This document shows, piece by piece, positions 11,745 to 20,761 of a stretch of DNA of 64,000 nt. The notes under the pieces are model-generated. The model saw only the letters and a list, made by a program, of their open reading frames with translations. It was not told the origin of the DNA and ran no database searches. Origin of the DNA: Cherax quadricarinatus (taxonomy: Eukaryota > Arthropoda > Malacostraca > Decapoda > Parastacidae). A program made the translations under genes and the position numbers. The DNA lies in NCBI RefSeq assembly GCF_038502225.1, contig NC_091307.1:28551078-28615077 (forward strand). Reading direction: 5' to 3'. The stretch's first letter is position 1. The number at the start of each line of letters is the position of its first letter.

Positions 11745-12895
11745 GCAACGTGATATTCAATGATAAATTCCAATTACTCTGATACGGAAAGAACGAAGAG
11801 CTGGAAAATGTACCAATGAATTTAAAAAAACTCAGTCATAGAGGAGGTAACAGACCTGGGAATAACATTTCAGACAACCTATTTTTTTTAGAGAACACAA
11901 TAAACCAAATCTACCTAAGGTTAGGGAAAGGATAGGCGGGATCATTAGAAGTTTCTAATCAAGCAGCAACAGCCATGTTGACCAGGAATGTACCAGAAAA
12001 ACCTCGCCCAGGGCCTGGCATAAGAGATATCCGAGCTAGAAAATTGAGAGATTGTTTACTTACTGTTTGCAAGATATCAAAATTTCTTGACTACTGGAAA
12101 TGCCTCGAAGAACTTGGAAAGTGCTACCTGGAATGGAGACGAAGTAAATACCTGAAAATTTATTAATGGAAAATGCATGAGTGTCAGAATCATAAGACAT
12201 ATTTCCTCCAGTAAGCATACTGGAGGAAGTGTAGAATAAACTCAATGTTATCTAATTGTGCCATAAGCCAATCCAAGCCAGTGATGAGCCTTATTAAATC
12301 ACCTATTCTCTCTAGGCTGGAATATTGCTGTACATTTAACATCTCCATTTAAGGCAGGTGAAATTGCAGATCTAGAAAATGTACAGAGAACCTTTATTAC
12401 ATATATAAGTTCCATCAAACATTTTAACTACTGGGAGCGCCTGGAAGCACTTGACTTGCACTCACTGGAGCTCAGGCGAGAGAGATGCATCATAATCTAC
12501 ACCTGGAAGATTCTGGAGGGACTGGTCCCTAATCTGCACACAGAAATCACTCCATACGAAAGCAAAAGACGTGGCAGGTGATGCAACATACCCTCAGTGA
12601 AAAGTAGGGCGTCACTGGTACACTAAGAGAAAACACAATAAGTGTCCGGGGCCCAAGACTGTTCAACAACCTCCCACCATGCATAAAGGGAATGACCAAT
12701 AGACCCTTGGTTGTCTTCAAGTTGGAGCTGGACAGATACATAAAGTCGGTGCCGGATCAACCGAGCTGTGATTCATACGTTGGACTACGTGCTGCCAGCA
12801 GCAACAGCCTCGTTGATCAGGCCCTGATCCACCGGGAGGCCTGGTCATGGACCGGGCCGCAGGGGAGTTGATCCCCGGAATACTCTCAAGGTAGA
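11745..12895 (+). mobile_element. LINE family 1 degenerate fragment (RT C-terminus to tail)
   Basis: An old plus-strand copy. At 11755-11830, ATTCCAATTACTCTGATACG parallels the family's FQLLRYGKLEE segment. At about 11845, GTAACAGACCTGGGAATAAC parallels VRDLGVVM. Then 12310-12890 follows the C-terminal region well: TCTCTCTAGGCTGGAATATT (LSRLEY) through to GGGCCGCAGGGGAGTTGATC in the tail, ending GGAATACTCTCAAGGTAG. About 11880-12300 is poorly aligned and may hold an insertion or rearranged piece. Many stops and frameshifts; not functional. Confidence 0.82.
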
Positions 12896-13415
12896 CTGCA
12901 GGCCCGAGACTCTTCACACTTCTTCAGGCAGATATAAGAAACAGATACAAGAAATATTGATGGGACAAAAGTGAAGTTCGGGAAAAGGAAATTGGGCAAG
13001 TTTTTGGAAGTTGTGCCTGGTGGAGTGGACAGCTGAGTCTGGTTCACTGAGTGGTTTCAGTGACGCTTGGCCTCACCCTTGTCAGCCAGAGCTGCCCAGG
13101 AATTGAATACAGGAAAAACAGGATTACGATTCTGTGATCGAAAAACTAATTTTTAACGCGTTTGAAAATATATTTTCCATATAATTTCTAATAATTTGTC
13201 ATTTGTACTTCATTTTGTTTTAATTTAGCCTAGTTCCTGTGTGGTGTTGATGATTTGTAGGTTAAAAGCTGCGGGAGCCTTTTACTGGCTGACGCTCCGC
13301 TCTTGTGTGGTTTGATCAGATCTCAGACTGGATGACACTCACACACCAGTGGAATTTTGCCAGTTATTCCTCCAAAGGGATGCTGGTGAGATACTTATAT
13401 TTTCCTGGCGTTGTC
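12896..13415. other. Unique sequence, no gene recognised
   Basis: Non-coding sequence downstream of a LINE tail. No motif or repeat structure recognised. Confidence 0.45.
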
Positions 13416-13460
13416 TGACCCATACGGCTTTAGCGCCTCACCATAAAAATAATAAAAACC
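13416..13460 (-). mobile_element. Short interspersed element (AGCGCTAAACC type), minus strand
   Basis: On the minus strand this reads TTATTATTTTTATGGTGAGG, then CGCTAAAGCCGTATGGGTCA. It resembles the small insertion at 30170-30220 (ATTATTATTACAATAAAAAA, then AGCGCTAAACCACAAGGGCT). I recall similar short ATT-linked elements in decapod genomes; the assignment is tentative. Confidence 0.5.
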
Positions 13461-13700
13461 AACACCTTATCAATAGAGGCTGACCTTATTAAATGTTATT
13501 ATTGTTGGAGTGTCACCCTCATGCCATTATATACTACTGTAAATCTTACTAAATGCGCTTTAACTCTAAGACACTCATTTACACTTCGTTACTCTTATAA
13601 TTTAATTTAGGTATTATGGCATTAGCCTCTTGTTCGTCTACGTAGAGAGTTGCATACTTAGACAATAAATGCAATATTTTTGTAATCTAGTAACGCTGCG
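13461..13700. other. Unique sequence, no gene recognised
   Basis: AT-rich spacer before a CA microsatellite; nothing recognised. Confidence 0.4.
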
Positions 13701-13717
13701 ACACACACACACACACA

Positions 13718-13796
<79 letters not shown>
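13701..13796. repeat. (CA)n microsatellite
   Basis: About 48 CA dinucleotides with a single CAGA interruption near 13717. Confidence 0.98.
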
Positions 13797-13798
<2 letters not shown>

Positions 13799-14050
13799 AC
13801 GTATGTACGCTTGGAAATTAAAGCGATCGAAACTTTACTATTTGTACTTCAAGGTGTCAGCTATAATAAGACTCTTGTGTACAGTGTTACACTACAACAT
13901 TACAAGCACAAACCTTTTTTGCAAACTACATTTCGCTCTGTGTACAGCTGTATAAAGTCAGAACAAAACGTAGTGTAAAATAAGGATCTGCTCTGCAAAA
14001 AACAGCCTCTTTACCACACTTGTGGATAATACCTTCCCTTCAGTATAGCA

Positions 14051-14275
14051 TTGACACTGTGTGTACGAGGATGTCCCGGGTGCTAGACTGACACATAATG
14101 TGTGTACGTGAGCCTGGGGTGCATAAAACAGTCACAACACTGGAGACTGACACACAGTGTGTGTATGTGAACCTGGGGTGCATAAAACAGTCACAACACT
14201 GGAGACTGACACACAGTGTGTGTACGTGAGCCTGGGGTGCATAAAACAGTCACAACACTGGAGACTGACACACTC
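14051..14275. repeat. 59-bp tandem repeat, three good copies plus one degenerate
   Basis: GCATAAAACAGTCACAACAC recurs at 14121, 14180 and 14239, exactly 59 bp apart, with GGAGACTGACACACAGTGTG between. A diverged first copy lies at 14051-14100. Confidence 0.93.
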
Positions 14276-14737
14276 AAGTGCTCTCCAGAGACTCACTCTC
14301 CCTACCCAGTACCTCCTTATCACCCCGTCTTTCCTCCGCCCGGCACCATAATCCCCGGTCTCACCTTACCTCTTGATATATCTTTCAACTGACCCTAACC
14401 CTAAAAAAAAAATCACTGGAATTCTCCTCATCCTCTGAAATTTCTTTCACTTTCGGTCTCTTGTTTCTTCTTCTACACATTCTCCATTTTCTTGGTTGTT
14501 TACTCATTAAGGATTATAGAGAAAGTATACAAACCTGTTGATATGTTAAGGTATTTTATCAATGTATACATAATGCTAGATATTTCTAGCAAATATCACC
14601 AATTTTTACAGTATATCCAGTTATCCTGCTAACACTTTTGGGGCCAAGTTTCTAAGTTTCTAGTTTTTGTGCTCCCGTCTTGAGGATGTATACGGGGTGC
14701 ACAGTAAACTAGCTGATTTTTTATCTACCAACCTGGA
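14276..14737. other. Unique sequence, no gene recognised
   Basis: AT-rich, with short homopolymers (A run near 14404). Nothing recognised until the LINE tail at 14738. Confidence 0.45.
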
Positions 14738-15215
14738 GTCTACCTGGAGGGTATTCCGGGGATCAACATCCTTGAACATCATATTGTTCTCTGTTGCCCA
14801 TTGGAAAACTTGGTTTATATCTTCTTGGAGCTTTGCCGTGTCCTCAATGGATGACACTCTCATGCAGATCTTAGTATCGTCTGCGAAGGATGATACAGTG
14901 CTGTGGTTTACATCTCTGTCTATGTCTGATGAGAATAAGGAACAGGATAGGTGCAAGTACTGTACCTTGTGGGACAGAGCTTTTCACTATGGCAGCATCT
15001 GATTTAACTCTGTTTACCACTACTCATTGTGTGCGATTGGTTAGAAAGTTGAAGATCCATCTGCCTACTTTTCCAGTTATCCATCTAGCATGCATTTTGT
15101 GTGCTATTACACCATGGTCGCACTTGTCAAAGGCTTTTGCAAAATCTGTGTATACTACATTTGCATTCTGTTTTTTTTTTTTCCAGTGTTTCTAGGACCA
15201 TATCACAGTGGTCTG
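14738..15215 (-). mobile_element. LINE family 1 fragment with internal deletion, minus strand
   Basis: On the minus strand this runs from the reverse transcriptase palm to the 3' tail with most of the C-terminal region missing. Catalytic FADDT lies at 14872-14886, in the frame STVSSFADDTKICMRVSSIE, and the frame continues NNMMF. At about 14768 the sequence jumps straight to the tail (GTTGATCCCCGGAATACC on the minus strand). The deleted part corresponds to about 850 bp of a normal copy. Motif B (QGT) is also present but frame-disrupted. The deletion could have occurred on DNA or by template jumping during insertion. Confidence 0.85.
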
Positions 15216-15840
15216 CCTCTTTTTTTATTTCCCTTCCTCTTCTTTTTCACTACCCTTTTCTTGCTTTCCTTTAATTTTTCATTTCCCTTTTCTTGGCTTC
15301 TTCCTGATTTCCCCTCCCCTTCTCTACCTTCTTCTAATCATTCCCACTCCTCTCAGTTCACTTCAACACTCCATTTCTTTAGCCTAAGGCGGATCTGGAA
15401 GTGGAGTAGCCAAGTAGAAATGGAAACAAGCTTGTTAAATTTAAATAAGGGTATTTATTGCACAATACAAGTGTATATCAACAAGTACTTTATTATCTTG
15501 ATTATCTTAGTTTTAATTTGAGAGCAACTGGCTGGTAATAATCATTCTGGGGTCTGATCCCTATATCAGAATTCCCTGACTCTGCTATCAGAATTTACTC
15601 TGAGAATAATAATCCAAAACACACTGGAATTAAGAATTATAGAGAGTTTATGTATTAGTTGACTTAGGTCAGGATTAATGTCTGATTTGATAACGAAGTG
15701 TCACGAAGTATGATGACTTTTTTCTGGAATTTTTACAATTGTTTTCCTGAGTTAGTAAGTGACCTGCAGGAGTCAACATGACGACATGATCTCATGTCTG
15801 GAATTTTTTGTTTAATTTAACCTTAATTTTCGTCTAAGGG
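15216..15840. other. Pyrimidine-rich and unique sequence
   Basis: 15216-15375 is strongly CT-rich on the plus strand, following a T run near 15170. The rest is AT-rich single-copy sequence with no recognised gene. A 143-codon ORF across the boundary is low-complexity (Phe/Leu/Ser-rich). Confidence 0.5.
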
Positions 15841-15966
15841 ATTGATTACCTGAAACTCCATCTGATCTTCATCCCTTCTTCTCTGTATTGGACTGAGGAA
15901 GCCACTGATTGGAGAAACGTTCCCATAAAAAAGATACCCAGGTGTTGCACAAGTGTCCAGTTCATT
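15841..15966 (+). mobile_element. Interspersed element of the GAAACGTT family, single copy
   Basis: Contains TGTATTGGACTGAGGAAGCC, GAGAAACGTTCCCATAAAAA and GATACCCAGGTGTTGCACAA. The same ordered blocks occur at 37482-37627, 56346-56420 and 59735-60008, where they are folded into inverted repeats. Here only one orientation is present. I recall this family as abundant in crayfish genomes. Confidence 0.75.
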
Positions 15967-16104
15967 ATCCCTTGTATGTGTTTCCTTTAATGTACCAAAC
16001 ACTGTATTTGTTTTGTGAGGAGCACTTTTGCATAGTTAATTTGATCATTTCTATTTATTTTCAATTCTGAATGTTAGCAAAAATTAAAAACTACCATTTG
16101 GGAT
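15967..16104. other. Unique sequence
   Basis: AT-rich; nothing recognised. Confidence 0.4.
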
Positions 16105-16185
16105 GTTTAGGTTTTTGTATAGGTTGATCAGACCCTGATCCACCGGGAGGCCTGATCTGGGACCAGATCTCCCGGCCTTCACGAA
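16105..16185 (+). mobile_element. LINE family 1 tail fragment
   Basis: AGGTTGATCAGACCCTGATC, then CACCGGGAGGCCTGATCTGG, matches the part of the family 1 3' end that encodes VDQALIHREAW in intact copies. Upstream and downstream parts are absent. Confidence 0.75.
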
Positions 16186-16501
16186 GCTGAAACTGAAGCG
16201 AGGAAAGATAACAGATTATACATCCGGAGTAGAAGTTGTAAATATCCGCACATCGAAGAATGTGCCAGTGTGCTGAGGAAGGACTGTGTCGCTATGATAT
16301 ACGAGGAGGTATTTTCATTCAGAGATGTGTCAGTTATTATTATCTACCAGGTAATGTCATGATCTGTGATGCCCAATGTTCCATAGAAATACAAACCAAT
16401 GAACGGAGGACAGTCTCATTTTAGGGGAAGAGGTGTACTAGAGAAACAAAGGAAGAAATACAGTTAAGGACAACACGGATACGTAGACACGTGGCAGTGT
16501 A
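16186..16501. other. Unique sequence, no gene recognised
   Basis: Single-copy-looking spacer between a LINE tail and a minisatellite; nothing recognised. Confidence 0.4.
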
Positions 16502-16890
16502 ACACAGCAAGTCAGTTGATCATATACTAAGACCAGCACAGCAAGTCAATGGTACATTGACACAGCAAGACAGTGGTACGTACGCCAGAACCAGCACAGT
16601 CAGTGGTATATACACCAGAACTAACACATCAAGCCAGTGGCACATACACCAGAACCAGCACAGTAAGTCAGTGGTACATACACACCAGAACCAACACAGC
16701 AAGTCAGTGGTACATACACCAGAACCAAGTCAGTGGTACATACACCAGAATCAAGTCAGTGGTTCATACACCAGAATCAAGTCAGTGGTACATACACCAG
16801 AATCAAGTCAGTGGTTCATACACCAGAACTAACACATCAAGTCAGTGACACATACACCAGAACCAAGTCAGTGGTTCATACACCAGAACC
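16502..16890. repeat. 26/34-bp minisatellite (AGTCAGTGGTACATACACCA)
   Basis: Tandem units with core AGTCAGTGGTACATACACCA plus GAATCA (26 bp) or a longer spacer GAACCAACACAGCA (34 bp). Long units dominate on the left, short 26-bp units on the right (16700-16890). Overlapping ORFs of 90-94 codons are by-products. Confidence 0.9.
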
Positions 16891-17008
16891 AAACATAAAT
16901 CAACCAACATTACAAGTACTGGAGAGACCAGTCATATTACTAGATGTTACAGTACAGAACCTGGAGAGGGTTCTGAGGGTCTACCTCCTGGTTGGATGTG
17001 GAAGACGG

Positions 17009-17213
17009 TTCGGTTAGGTTAGGTAAAGTTACATAAAGTTTGGTTGGGTTAAGTTAGATAAAGGTAATTTAGGTTAAGTTAGATAAAGGTAATTTAGGTT
17101 AAGTTAGATAAAGGTAATTTAGGTTAAGTTAGATAAAGGTAATTTAGGTTAAGTTAGATAAAGGTAATTTAGGTTAAGTTAGATAAAGGTAATTTAGGTT
17201 AAGTTAGGTAAGG
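17009..17213. repeat. 25-bp tandem repeat preceded by TTAGG-like motifs
   Basis: CGGTTAGGTTAGGTAAAG at 17011-17028 contains two TTAGG units, the usual arthropod telomere motif. About six near-perfect 25-bp units follow (GTTAGATAAAGGTAATTTAG, then GTTAA) to 17205, ending GTTAGGTAAGG. This is an internal, telomere-like minisatellite, not a telomere. Confidence 0.88.
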
Positions 17214-17267
17214 TTCCGCGTGCCATCTTTTCTGCTCTTCACTTGTTCCATTTGACCTAAGCGAGTC

Positions 17268-17408
17268 TGACCGGTGTCAAATTTACCCGTGTCATTTTTG
17301 CCTGTGTCATTTTAACTTGTGTCATTTTTACCTGAGTAGGTTTTAACCGTGTCAGTGTTACCAGTGTCATTATTATCTTTGTCATTATTGCCTTTCTCAT
17401 TTTTACCC
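17268..17408. repeat. Degenerate roughly 16-bp repeat (GTGTCATTTTTACC)
   Basis: About nine diverged copies of GTGTCATTTTTACC-type words in a row (CCGTGTCATTTTTG, CTTGTGTCATTTTTAC, and so on). Spacing is 15-17 bp. Confidence 0.75.
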
Positions 17409-17458
17409 AAGACCTAAAAAAAAATGGGCAATTTTTTTTAGCCCTAATTGCAATACTC

Positions 17459-17488
17459 TTATTATTATTATTATTATTATTATTATTT
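17459..17488. repeat. (ATT)n microsatellite
   Basis: Ten ATT trinucleotides. Confidence 0.97.
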
Positions 17489-17589
17489 CTTCAAAGTGTA
17501 AGATACAGCTGATACAGACCTAGTTGACATACTTTGTAGAAAATCCCTGGTTATAGAGAGCATTTCTTGCAGTCTAAGTTAATCTCGTG

Positions 17590-17640
17590 TTCCAGGATAT
17601 GACTCACAACAGTTGGCTAACACCCAGGTACATAAAGATT
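17590..17640 (+). mobile_element. Interspersed-repeat remnant (GGCTAACACCCAGG type)
   Basis: TCCAGGATATGACTCACAAC, then AGTTGGCTAACACCCAGGTA, is related to the remnant at 8126-8192. Only a short piece is kept. Confidence 0.5.
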
Positions 17641-18235
17641 TTAAACCAGAATATGTATTTATTATGAGAGATTTGATTTAGAGTCAAATTTAGTGGATTA
17701 CCATGATAGGAAATCCGGTAATGTAAAGTGTTACTGTGTGAAACACTAAACCTGTGTGGGCTATGTATCAAGGAAAGGTGGTTCAATCCTTCGCCCCCTG
17801 AGTCCCTATAGCGCTACCTAACAACACTAAACTTAATGTGAAGTAGTCTAGTCCTATGACAGTTTCAGAAAGTATTCCAGGACTGCTTGCTCGAATTGTT
17901 TTCTTAGCAACCTGCCTGATTTTGTGCTAATAAGAAAAAAAAATTGAAAAAGTACTCACCAAACTATGTGATAGAAAATTTATATAAAAAAGTATATAAC
18001 AACAGTGCACTTAAGGTTGCAGATTCTTGTTCAGCAGACTGCAGTGTATTTGTGGAGTCAGGAATACCTTAGCTAGTGCTGAGCTGGGTACTAGTAAGAC
18101 CTCAGGGGATTGCAGGTATTGCTTATTGTAAAGCGTTACATAGATCACAGACAGGAAGTAGCTCAATGTCTTCAATAAATTATTTCATAATGAGTATTGT
18201 AGCGGAAAGGTCAAAACATGTACGTTGTGGAACCT
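17641..18235. other. Unique sequence, no gene recognised
   Basis: AT-rich spacer. The short ORF at 18076-18297 has no recognisable motif. Confidence 0.4.
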
Positions 18236-18729
18236 TTATACAAAATGTGGAGGAGGTCCATAGTCTCGAACTATCGCCTCGTCAGCTTGATCTCTAAAGC
18301 GTCTAAAACATCGGACTCGGTCATAGGAGACACAATTCAAAGTCATATTGATGAAAATAATTTATCACTGATAGAATATGACATTGTTTACTCCTAAGTT
18401 TAAATACAGCTGTACTTCTGAAAGGATACCCCACAAGTGTGATAAAAAAAAATGACAGTGCATGGTACTGTGGCAGTTCTCTCCAGTATCGAGACAGTGG
18501 TGACCTATAACCAATAGCGAGTTTGCATAAATGGAGAGAAATCTGAGGGAGCATCAGTCACAAGTAGCGTCGTCCAGCGGTCCGTGCTGGGCGACGCCTC
18601 GTTATTCACCAAGCACTTACACGACCTACATGAAGGAATGCTTAGCGACACAGGTATATTCGTTTACGACACAGACATACACACTCAAACAAATTCTCGT
18701 GGAACACTAGACTGCTTCAGGATTATTTG

Positions 18730-18792
<63 letters not shown>

Positions 18793-18960
18793 GCATACAT
18801 GGAAAATCTCTAAATCCGTAAGGGTCATTCATCGCCTGAAGAGAAGACGATACTCAAGTTTAATACGAGTAAGGGTGAGATATCTCATATTCTCTCAAAA
18901 AAATATTTTTAGTGGGTTTGGACCTGACTATGACCTGCTAAGAATGGATTGGTAGGCCTA
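18236..18960 (+). mobile_element. LINE family 2 degenerate reverse transcriptase fragment
   Basis: Plus-strand remains of a second LINE. Near 18258-18300 the reading is NYRLVSLISKASKT, the NYRPISLxS block of non-LTR reverse transcriptases. Near 18565-18670 it reads SVLGDASLFTKHLHDLHEGM, then FVYDTDI, a decayed form of the QGSVLGPLLF and FADDT motifs. The start codon chosen by ORF finding at 18584 is meaningless. It ends with GACTATGACCTGCTAAGAAT, then GTTCCTCCTTTCTTATGTTC, which I recall as a common decapod repeat end. An ATT microsatellite interrupts it. Confidence 0.72.
18730..18793. repeat. (TTA)n microsatellite inside a LINE fragment
   Basis: About 21 TTA units; read as protein it gives a poly-Leu run, not a real domain. 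Confidence 0.97.
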
Positions 18961-19777
18961 CAGCAGTGTTCCTCCTTTCTTATGTTCTTGTATTACGAGA
19001 ACCGGGAATACAGTGCCTATGAATGAAGGATCACAAAGTGTTTAAACAAGACATTACTCAACAGATATTCAGATTCAGAAATAAGATTGCACATGTCAAA
19101 AGCATAATACCTGGGAGAACATGGAAAAATTAGAAAGCAACATAGTGCATGGGAGTACTTGGGTAGGTCAGTGAACAGGAGACCACACGGTCCGTGTCGA
19201 GGCTTTCTGCTTAGAAAGACTAGCTAATTCCTTGTGCTTTAATTTTTTTCTAGATAGCTGAGAATATGATAATACAGCAGAAGGCAAGATTATATATAGC
19301 AAAAAACTTTAGTGTCACTTCTTTAGCAATAAACGTAACTGGGTGGAGCAAACTGCTGAGAAGTGCCATTGTGACTCACGAAATCGTAATAACACGATTG
19401 AATGTTTCATGAAATTTTAATGAGAGGTTATATGAGAAAGTAATGTTGGGTATCAGCAGGACTCGTCACTCATGGTTCAGTAGACCTTCCGCAGTGCTCC
19501 TCTGTTCTCAGGTCTGTCTGCCCGTCGGTTTAGTTATTCCTCCCTTTACCCCTCGAAGTATAGGACTAAGAATTCAACTGTCAATTCAACTCAATCCCCG
19601 CAGGTGATTCAGTGCTTCACTATTCACCTTCATACATCCCTTCATCTAATTACACGTTTCCCTGTCCTTTATTAGTTCCGCCTCTCCTCTCCGTCTCGGT
19701 AATAGACCTTCTTTTTATTCTTTTCGTCTCCTCTTGTCCGGTCGACAGTCACCCTAGGTTACTGAATAAATCCAATA
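18961..19777. other. Mostly unique sequence with a SINE-end fragment
   Basis: No gene recognised. At 19373-19400, GACTCACGAAATCGTAATAA, then CACGATTG, matches the end of the SINE at 24110-24234. The CT-rich end (19600-19760) carries a short ORF with no known motif. Confidence 0.5.
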
Positions 19778-20760
19778 ATGATGTGGACAGCCTGGGTAAT
19801 GTGGACAGCCTGGTTATGTGGACAACCTGGGTGATATGGACAGCCTGGGTGATATACACAGCCTGGGTAACGGGGACAGCCTGGGTGATGTGTACAGCCT
19901 GGGTGATGTGTACACCCTGGGTGATGTGTACACCCTGCGTGATGTGTACACCCTGGGTGATGGGGACAGCCTGAGTGATGGGGACAGCCTAGGTGATATG
20001 TACAGCCTGGGTGATGGGGACAGCCTGGGTGATGTGTACAGCCTGGGTGATGTGTGAAGCCTGGTGATGCGAGCAGCCTGAGAAATGTGAGCAGCCTGGG
20101 TAATGTAGGCAGTCTAGGTGACGTGGGCAACCTGGGTGATGTGGGCATCCTGAGTGATGTGAGCAGCTTTGGGGACGTGGCAAGCCTGGATGATGTGGAC
20201 AGCCTTAGGTGATGTGGACAGCCTTAGGTGATGTGGACAGCCTTAGGTGATGTGGGCAGCCTGGGTGATGTGGGCAGCTTGGGTGATGTGAGCAGTCTGA
20301 GTGATGTGGACAGCCTTACCTGGAGTTTACCTGGAGAGAGTTACCTGGGTGATGTGGGCAGCCAAAGTGAGGTGGGCAGCCTGGTTAGTGTGGGCAGCCA
20401 GAGTGAGGTGGGCAGCCTGGGTAATGTGAGCAGCCAGAGTGAAGTGAGCAGCCTAGGTGATGTGGGCAGTCTGGATGATGTGGGCAGCCAGAGTGAGGTG
20501 GGCATCCTGGTTGGTGTGGGCAGCCAAAGTGAGGTGGACAGCCTGAGTGATGTGAACAGCCACAGTGAGGTGGACAGCCTGGGTGATGTGGGCAGCCTGG
20601 ATGATGTGGGGAGTCTGGGTGATGTGGATAGCCAGAGTGAGGTCGACAGCCTTGGTGATGTGGGCAGCCAGTGAGGTGGGCAGCCTGGGTGATGTGAGCA
20701 ACCAGAGTGAGGTGGGCAGCTTGAGTGATGTGGACAGCTTGGGTGATGTGAGCAGTCTGG
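19778..20760. repeat. 18-bp minisatellite grading to dimers
   Basis: 18-bp units of the type CTGGGTGATGTGGACAGC. From 19778 to about 20320 they are single monomers with changing middles (TGTACAGC, GGGACAGC, TGTGAGCAGC). From 20347 a second monomer type, CAGCCAGAGTGAGGTGGG, alternates with CTGGGTGATGTGGGCAGC. This is the intermediate stage toward the 36-bp dimer array that follows. Confidence 0.93.
20316..20347. mobile_element. Short LINE/SINE tail motif inside the 18-bp array
   Basis: TTACCTGGAGTTTACCTGGA, then GAGAG, is foreign to the 18-bp unit and resembles the ACCTGGAG tail repeats at the 3' end of LINE family 1 (minus-strand sense). It lies where the array changes from monomers to alternating monomers. 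Confidence 0.6.
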
Positions 20761-20761
20761 G

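Noticed and set aside
17009..17030. Chromosome end (telomere)
   Set aside because: Only two TTAGG units, embedded in other sequence on both sides.
18584..18955. 123-codon ORF with a poly-Leu stretch resembling a signal or membrane segment
   Set aside because: The Leu run is a TTA microsatellite inside a decayed LINE.
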